Shown here: in pieces, positions 56,922 through 64,000 of the stretch | Numbering within the stretch: position 1 is the first letter of the stretch | How the letters are laid out: every line of letters starts with the position of its first letter | The notes under the pieces: generated by a model | The model's database searches: none | Told to the model about the DNA's origin: nothing | What the model saw: only the letters and a program-made list of their open reading frames with translations | Position numbers and translations under genes: made by a program | DNA from: Fulvia fulva | Taxonomy: Eukaryota > Ascomycota > Dothideomycetes > Mycosphaerellales > Mycosphaerellaceae | DNA: 64,000 nt | Assembly: GCF_020509005.1 (NCBI RefSeq) | Contig: NC_063021.1 | Span: 2,852,001 to 2,916,000, forward strand | Direction: 5' to 3'

Positions 56922-59900
56922 TCACAATGACCCAACACTCAGCATAAGCTCTCCGATGGTCTTATTCACCTTCTTACCACAGACCTGCCTCAAATTCGCA
57001 CCGAAGCGCTCAAGTACCGCCTCTTCAGCATCCTCACCTACAAACCTCCTATCAACCGTCATCCGCACCTCCACGCCCATCACCCCACTCTGCACGACCC
57101 TCATGTTAGCGCAAACCCTGGCGGTATCCGAGTCGACATATCCCGATCAAGCACCAGCCGCGCTGCACTATCCTCCGCAGCGCCCGGACTTTCCACATCG
57201 TTCAAAGGCGCATTAGAAGCGCAGTTGAGGACCCACGTTTGGTATCGCTGGTGATAGAGGTTAGAGCCGACGAAAGTGGCATCTTCTGGTGCAAGCATGG
57301 TGTCTGCGACTTGTTTGAGAGATTGCTGACAGTTGTGTTTTTGCTGACGTGGATATTTCGATGCACTAAGGTCAGTGTAGGGCCGACGATGGATTCGATA
57401 CCGGTGAAAGGTGCGATACGACCGTTCTGTACAGTGGTTACTGGGACTTCTTGTTGCTGAGTGGCAACGGTTTCTTTGAGCGTCAGTGCCCATGCAAGGT
57501 GGGCATATACTGACCACGGATGTTGCGACGGGAAGCCATGTTCGATGTCGACATGGCTTTGGAGGGTCTTCATACTTCGCTCGTCATATGTGGGCTCGAC
57601 GCTGAGGTCTGGTATGTCCACAGGACTCGGCACACTCTTATCGCTTCCGAGCGATGCGATCCACCGCGCAAAAGAGCCGAAAGATGGTGCGGTTAGGCTG
57701 TTTCACAGCTGCTCCAGATCCTTCAAACCGAGACTAAGCTCCTCGAGGAGCAGCGCACGGGTTCACTCGTCCATAACCACATGCCCAAGGGTCAAGATGA
57801 AAATGGTTACGGACTCGCTATTCCCATACCCCAGCAGAAGAGCACGGCTACCGAGAGGCATAGGTCTGCCTCTCACATCATCAAGATAGTCCTTAGTAGA
57901 CGTGAAAGTTTCGAATTCACTGACATTGCGTGTGACAGCTTGGTAGAAACGGCCATCGACTTGCAGAATGTGCGCACGAAGCACGGCGTGTCGCCGCTGG
58001 AGCACTTCTATCACCTCTGCTAAATACTCAAAGGTAGCGTCTTGGCAGTAGAAGGCGTACGATGCTACCCATGTTCTACTTGCGAGGTTCTCGGCAGCCA
58101 TATGCGACTGGAAAGGCGTCATTGGATATGCATCGTCGATATTGTCCGCTTGCACGTTTAGAGCTTCTGCACATGGCGAAATCAGGTGATCGTCCGGTTG
58201 TTGCAGCTCCAGGTTGCGTGACCGGCTATGCATATCTCTCTTGCTAGCATGATCGGCCATAGCTGCTAAATCACCATGCTCGAAAACTGTGGCAACGTCA
58301 AGATTATAGTCTCTCGACCGAGCGATGCCCACCATTCTCAAGAGTCTCCTGATAAAGAAGAGAACTTGTCCGTGTCCTTGATTTCCGCTGCCGGAATGCG
58401 CAGCACCTCACTCCACATCTGTCGCAGGTCTTCTAATACATCTCCCGTCTCGCTCGTCGCACGAGAGTCGACCTTGGAGCCGGTCTCGAGCATAGTCTTC
58501 GCGACTGCAAGCCGCTGCAGCTTTCCAGTGGCAGTCTTGGGTATGGTGTCGACGAACCAAATGCGTTTGGAAACCTTGACTTCCGTCACTTTGTCTTTCA
58601 GCCAATTGATCAGTTCAGGCTCGGTGAGAGATTTTCCATCTGCAACAACGATGGCAACACCGATATCTTCGCCATAGACCTCATCTGGCACTGCGAACGA
58701 GACGGCCTTGGAAATCTTTTCGTGCGCCAGGAGGACGTTGTCAACTTCGACTGGGCTGAGACTTTCACCCCCTTTGTTGATCATCTCCTTCGGGCGGCCA
58801 GTCAGGAACATGCATCCGTTCTCATCGAAGTAGCCTTCCTTGATCACCAGTCCTGAAGTGGCCTGAGGGTGTGGATGCCTTGGCGTTGGCTTCATCGTTC
58901 CCGAGATATCCTAGCATTGTCGACCTGCCTTTGATCGCAATTTCCCCTATTGAACCTGGCCTCAACACGCTCCCTTCCTCGTTCACGACGATCACATCCA
59001 CGTTGACGGAGGGATATCCCACCGAGCCAGGCGCCCGAGCTTTTTCAATTACATGCGATGAGATGTGGTGTGCATTCTCCGTCATAGCATACGCCTGAAG
59101 CACCGGGACTTCGAAAGCTTCCTCTAGCTTCTTCAGAACTTGAGAAGACAGTGCTGAGGAGCATGATCGTATGAGTCGCAGCTTTGTGCTGGAGCTTGGA
59201 CGGGGTAAACTCAAGATCATTTGCTGGTGCGTTGGTGTGGCAGTCCACCAGGTTGCCTCATGTTGGGTGAATACTTTCCAGAAATCAGCTGAGACACCAT
59301 TGGTGGCGATAATCACACCAGCTCCGCGTTGCAGTGGAGCAAGAAAGCCAGCCACAATGCCGTGGACATGAAATAGAGGCATGATCAGCACTGTCCTGTC
59401 CGAGCTTTGGAGTGAGTACGCCTGGATTACGTTCTCCGTCGATGCAAGTAGGTTTTCTAGGGTTAGTGGAGCACGTTTTGGCCTGCCCGTGGTTCCTGAA
59501 GTATGCAATATCAGAGCAGTGGTCGCAGGCTGTGTGTCTCTCAATCCGGGAACCTGGCCTGCTGTTCCCACTGCACGACTGACCCTCACGCGATACATTC
59601 CCTGTCTACTTTCACAATGCAGTGTGGTGCATGGAAGCCTCTTCACGACAGATGCCAAACCCTCTGGTGCCGCCCATATTGCCTCAGAGGCGATTGCAAA
59701 CCCAGCGTTGGCATCCTTGAGGTACTATTCGTACTCGGCCGCCTTGAAATTTGGGTTGAGTGGAGCGACGGTAGCCTCGCAAGTGAGCAATGCCAGGAAC
59801 ACGACAGCTAGTTGCAATGAGTTGGGGAATACAACGGCGACCACGGAGCCACGCAATATCCCGCATCCAAGGAAGTCTTCTCGCAAGCGTCGGACCTGTG

Positions 59901-60179
59901 AATGTAGTGGTTTGTAGGAGATGGTCTGCGTCTTGTCGCCGCTGTCGCAGACTCCAATCAGTGCACTATGTTCTCCGTGATCCTTGGCCAGCGTTGAAAG
60001 TATCTCGTCGATGATTGTGGCCTCGTCGTAAAATCGTGTTGCAGTGTCGCCTTGACCGGCGCCCAGGGTGGAAGGCCTCCAGAGCCCATGATAGTGCTCT
60101 TGTAGTTAGCCTCTCCTCCAATGTTGCTTACGCAATGTGCACCACCAGCCGTAGTCTCATTTATACGCAAGACTGACAT
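56922..60179 (-). pseudogene. NRPS-like gene (adenylation/acyl ligase, carrier, condensation), decayed
   Basis: Domain order on the minus strand: an acyl-AMP ligase (about 60040-58400), a carrier domain (about 58470-58260) and a condensation domain (about 58200-56922). The ligase shows LHTSGTTGRPKRAPLTLENL, GHFRTGDQ and PKTATGKLQRLAV; the carrier has SGDS with the phosphopantetheine Ser, then RMVGIARS; the condensation domain has PMTPFQSHM, GHVVMDE and the C-terminal VRMTVDRRFVGEDAEE. Lesions: TAG at 59725-59727, a 4-bp AAGG duplication near 58834-58841, a frameshift just after the carrier Ser, TGA at 57763-57765 and 57703-57705, and two further shifts before 57104. It would have activated a small acid and condensed it with an amine. 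No partner biosynthetic genes adjoin it. ATG at 60179 is the likely old start, with an early intron. Confidence 0.85.
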
Positions 60180-60719
60180 GACGATCTCGCATACTGCGAT
60201 GGTTGTGGGGTGAAAAACGACTGATCTTACGCGAAATGGACAGCGCGCAAAACGAAGTCAGTACGCCATCATCTTGGCTTGCTTACATGTAGGTGCAAAG
60301 CAAGGTCGGTGTGCAGTCCAATGATCAACGGCCGGCTGCCCGTGTAGCAACAAGACTGTCCGCCATCTGTGGCTAATGCACGTGCGACAGTGCCGGTACG
60401 ATAGGCGCCGTCCGTCCGTCGTCGGTGTAAGCTTCTACACTGTCTCTTTAGCAACGTGGAGGAGAAATTGTATACGACAGAAGCAAGTGGCAGAAGGCCC
60501 CGACTTACCTCCAGAGCCAAGACATTACATAAAGAAATGCACGTGATCCAGAAAGCGGGAGCGAAAAAGAGGTGGTACTACCTCCGTTTTCAGGCGCTTC
60601 CTTCATGTGCAAGCTCGTGACGTCGTGTGGGTCTCGTGCCCTGTCTAGCGTAGAACCTTGTATGATTGGTGGAACAAGCGAGCTCTCTTTGCGAAGCGCC
60701 TGACGGCCAAACGCGCTAA
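60180..60719. other. Intergenic, end of the gene island
   Basis: 540 bases upstream of the NRPS pseudogene with only short frames (60269-60520). Composition changes sharply at about 60720, where CA and TG nearly vanish. Confidence 0.5.
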
Positions 60720-62797
60720 CCTTACCTATAGCTACTTATAACGACCTTACTAGATTTACTATATATTAGATTACTACTTAAAATTGCTCCGTTAGATATT
60801 CTTATAATATAAAACCGTTACTAGAGAAAGAGATTGTATGTTTAGGCATACTATAACGTACTTGACTACCGAGCGGGCTATACTACCGAGCGGGCCACTT
60901 TTACTAAGAAATATACTACTTCTATAGATATAGCTATATAACTACTATTAGTCGACGACGAGAATTACCTATACGTAGTGTCGGCTACGAACCTCTCGTC
61001 TTACTACGAGAGAGCTAAGTATTCTTACGCTAGAGTATCATAGGCGCGACGGGCGCGTAACGTAGGCGAAGCCGCGGCAAATAGAGGACTACTAGTAAAA
61101 CGGGTATAAAAACTATCCGACGAGCGTATACTCGTATCGGGAGCGAGTCCCTCTTCTTTCTACGTATAAGAAGGGCGCGGAACCGTAGCCTATACGCTCG
61201 ATAGGACACCTCTAGTATAAGTATAGAATTTTCACCTCCGGAGACCGTAAACCGAGCGGGCTAAGCGACGAACATTAGACGAGCGGACTATAGAACAACA
61301 ACTAAGCGGACTATACGACGGCGTCGAGCGGACTACGAAACAATCTAGTGTTTACTAGCGGGTAATACGGTAGGTAGGTAGACACGCGACGAAGCCTATA
61401 AGGGCCTATTAAACACCCGGTATATAAATAAGGGTTTTGCCTAAGGTACTACCTATCCCGCTATATAACGTACCTAGTCTAATATAGTAGATTACGACGA
61501 GGAAAAGACGATAGCCTAAGTAAGGAAAAGTCGGCTATTAGGACGGGGAAAAGACGTATAATATAAGTAGATTAGTTCTATAATCGGGGAGGATCGAGGG
61601 TAGGGTAATAAGGAACTTTATATTAGTTAGTAGGTAGAAACGTAAGGAGTATACTACCCGGCGTAGTGTATGCCCCGAGCAAACCTACGAGGTATAGACG
61701 GCCGCTTTCTAGAGATAGGCTACGGTAACGCGAAGGGCGTCAAAACCTAGGGCGTAGTATATACTAGTAGCGACGGCTAATACTATCTATATAGCCCGAG
61801 AGGACGGATACGTATATCGGTCAATAGAGAGCACTAAAGGGCTTAGGCCTATAGAGGTAGATATTGGCTTAAGGAGTAAATAGGGAGGGAGGGCGTAGAG
61901 GGAAGCTTTTGCTCCGGGCTAACCTCTCGAAACGAGGCTATACGGTAGTACTAGATAAGTAGAAAAGCGCGGTTAAGACTTGTTACCTTATCTCGTAGCT
62001 AGCTTACTAAATACGATTCCTTCCTTATAGCGAGAGTAGCGGAGGTAGAGATAGGGTCCCCCCGATTAAACATTATATTAAGGGAATGAGGATCTAATAC
62101 GCTAGGAAGACGGCGGATTATCTAGTATAATAAGCTATTCGGAACTCTACGGAGAAGATCGCTAGGAGGTACGACCGACTACCTTACCTTAGGGTACGTT
62201 AAAGCTAAAAGTAAGACGACCTACGTACGTTTAAAGTCGTTAAGCGAACCTAGGAGTAGATAGAGAGGAAGGAGGAGGAGGAAAAGGTACGGAGGAAAAA
62301 GGGTAATAAGGTAAAGATATAAAGCCTCGTAGAGTAGGTAGCGGGCTACCTTTAGGAATAGAAATAGAAAGAGAATCCCCTACCGAATCGAGGACCCCTA
62401 GCCTTACGCCCCTTCTAAAGACATAACTACCTACTCTACCGTAACCTAATAAGAACTAAAGCAAGTATCGCGATATAGATTAGGTCCGAATATATCGGGT
62501 TAAGGGCCTACCTATATAGAAGGAAAGTCCCGGACGTATATAGACTAGTATACTAGTATAACTACCCGTTATAGAACCCGGAGTATATAATACTACGGTA
62601 CCCGTAATAGGTAGAAGGACGAAGCTAGTAGAGAGCTAAGGCAGTAAGACGCGACTACTAGTTAATCGTAACGGATAAGCGAGACGTAAAACGGATTGTA
62701 TAGTAGATACTATAGTAGGGCTTTCTTAAACAGTTCGCGCTAGCTAGCAAGACGGAGGAGTAGATAGAGAAGAGGCGGGAGGTTTAGGGGGTGTAGA
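60720..62797 (+). mobile_element. RIP-saturated LINE-derived repeat, copy 2 of the 26182 module
   Basis: 60951-62030 matches 26182-27250 with differences that are almost all CA or TG changed to TA. Upstream, 60720-60950 is similar decayed DNA with two more CCGAGCGGGC motifs (60869-60899). After 62030 it diverges from copy 1 and continues about 370 bp further before a LINE ORF2 C terminus at about 62400-62760 (KASIAIQIRSEYIGLRAYLY when read through), which is related to but distinct from that at 27380. It ends where a Gypsy LTR starts at 62798. No coding capacity remains. Confidence 0.75.
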
Positions 62798-62984
62798 TAT
62801 TACGGGTAGCCCGTAACCCCTTACTATAGCTACGTCGGCCCGGCTAAACCGCGGACCTTCCGTATTAGGTTAGCGCGGCTTAGCTTTACTTTATAACTTT
62901 ACCGCGCCTCGCGCTCCTCTTTCGTAGCTTCGTAGAACAATAACTATCTCGTTCGGACCCTATAGTACGCGCGCCCTTATAGTT
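62798..62984 (+). repeat. Gypsy LTR (or LTR 5' part), RIP-mutated
   Basis: 187 bp matching 21970-22156, beginning TATTACGGG. A short palindrome (ACCTAGATC, GCG, GATCTAGGT) lies at 62999-63019, just after the shared part. Gag sequence follows in the same orientation, so this could be the 5' LTR of another copy of the same Gypsy family. Confidence 0.65.
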
Positions 62985-64000
62985 TGTTCTACTACCCTAC
63001 CTAGATCGCGGATCTAGGTAAGGGACGCGTAATAATAGGAATAGATAGAACCGTAGAACTCGAGAACGCGTAGAGTCGTATTAGAATATAGAACACGGTA
63101 AGGCGTATAGCGCGTAGATGCCTAGAGAACGTAACGCGGCGACATTATTAGTAGGTAGTCGCGCGCTCGTAGATAGTTAGGATATAGGCACCGTTACGCC
63201 TCCCCCGAACCTAGACAACATAACTTTATAAATAGCGAACGGCGGTATACTACTACTACCTAAGCCTAAGGGCAAAAGTAAGTAGCGTATATCTCTTTTC
63301 CCCGACCTCTCCTCTTTTCCTTAGAGTTAGATATAGGACGACAACCGGCGGGTTATAGTAGACACCGGTATCGCGCTATAACAAGAGATTAATAAAGCTT
63401 ACTAGAAGGCCTTCGAGCGAGAAGAGGGTAGTAAGATTGACTTTATAGAACTGTTCGAGTTCAAGCTTAAAGAGAACCTAGGCGGCGACCTAGACGAGGT
63501 GTATCTATTACTCGACGAGGCAGAACACATTCTCGTATCCGAATACTAGAATGTCACCCTAGACAACCTTACGACCCTTATATCCTAACACTCGAAGACT
63601 ACCTACGACTTCGTACTATAAGTAGTTAATACGGCGATTACTAAGGGTAGACAACTCGATATAATAGAGCGAGCTAACGACCTCTAGAATACCTAGTAAA
63701 CTACGCTATATACCGAATACGACCGTATCTATAAGATACTACGAAGTAAAGAGCTTGTTATATAGAAAATAGCAGCAGATCTTAAGAGTAAGAAGGATTA
63801 CGACCTAGCTAAGTTATAAGAGCTAGAGAAGAAAAATAAGGAAGCTAATAACCTATATAAGTAGTTTAGCGAGATCTACGAGAAGGAGAAGAAGAAGGCA
63901 TAAGATACTAAGGCGAAGAACTAGGCCCTATAACAAGAAGTCGATAACCTAAAGGCTCGGCTTAAGGTAGGAGACACTATATAGAACGGAGGTAGGGGAC
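62985..64000 (+). pseudogene. Gypsy gag, N-terminal coiled-coil region, continues beyond the window
   Basis: From about 63355 one frame reads VDTGIALQQEINKAYQKAFE, then LGGDLDEVYLLLDEAEHIL, and a long Lys/Glu/Gln coiled coil to the window end, interrupted by TAG codons. The last 116 bases repeat 5565-5680 closely, so the element is of the same family as Gypsy B at 5565-22293 and supplies the 5' part missing there. It is RIP-mutated and non-functional. Confidence 0.7.

Noticed and set aside
39752..60179. UstYa-like gene, NmrA-like gene and NRPS-like pseudogene as one biosynthetic cluster
   Set aside because: They are separated by housekeeping genes (UTP13, proteasome, kinase), lie up to 20 kb apart and at least two are broken.
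62999..63019. Palindrome ACCTAGATC-GCG-GATCTAGGT as a functional site
   Set aside because: Near the expected primer-binding region of the Gypsy but present once and in RIP'd DNA; no support for function.
1..64000. CRISPR arrays, bacterial operons or phage genes
   Set aside because: None seen; introns, RIP and gene content are those of a fungal nuclear genome.

Overview
The window reads as nuclear DNA of a filamentous ascomycete (Pezizomycotina; Dothideomycetes is a guess from the protein families). Genes carry short 49-86 bp GT-AG introns with CTAAC/CTAAT-type branch sites. Housekeeping proteins are fungal in type (UTP13, a PRE1-like proteasome subunit). Repeats have lost almost all CA and TG dinucleotides in favour of TA while keeping CG, the signature of repeat-induced point mutation (RIP).

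Layout. Positions 1-28089 are a nested stack of retrotransposons. A minus-strand LINE fragment (1-2690) is followed by a plus-strand Gypsy pol relic (about 2870-5565). That relic runs directly into the middle of a second Gypsy element, which continues in three pieces (5565-6239, 11215-15030, 20484-21969) to its 3' LTR (21970-22293). The second Gypsy is interrupted by a minus-strand Tad-type LINE (6240-11214, 18-bp target duplication) and by a minus-strand Copia element (15031-20483, 218-bp LTRs differing at one base, 5-bp target duplication). Next comes an older, RIP-saturated and rearranged copy of the same Copia (22294-26181), whose LTR is split by a nearly unmutated 1.9-kb LINE derivative (26182-28060, 12-bp target duplication).

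Positions 28090-60720 form a gene island of about 32.6 kb. In order it holds: a decayed RING-finger gene and its intact tandem paralog; a DUF6604 protein; an APH-type phosphotransferase; a hypothetical protein; a Copia protease relic; a two-exon UstYa/DUF3328 gene with a nonsense codon at the exon junction; UTP13 divergent from a PRE1-like proteasome gene; a tandem pair of CHORD-like Cys/His-rich genes; a frameshifted NmrA-like gene; a long disordered protein; a KIN4/SNF1-like kinase; and an A-T-C NRPS-like pseudogene. Four genes are visibly broken (RING copy 1, NmrA, NRPS, probably UstYa), so the island mixes core genes with decaying accessory ones.

Positions 60720-64000 return to RIP-saturated repeats: a mutated copy of the module at 26182-27250, a LINE 3' end, a Gypsy LTR matching 21970 and a gag region matching 5565-5680. 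The island is therefore bracketed by the same repeat families in the same orientation. I did not find a defence-like or wholly new gene system. The most unusual items are the layered before/after-RIP copies, the chimeric LINE module with spaced 10-bp motifs, the intron-split start codon, and the CHORD-like tandem pair.
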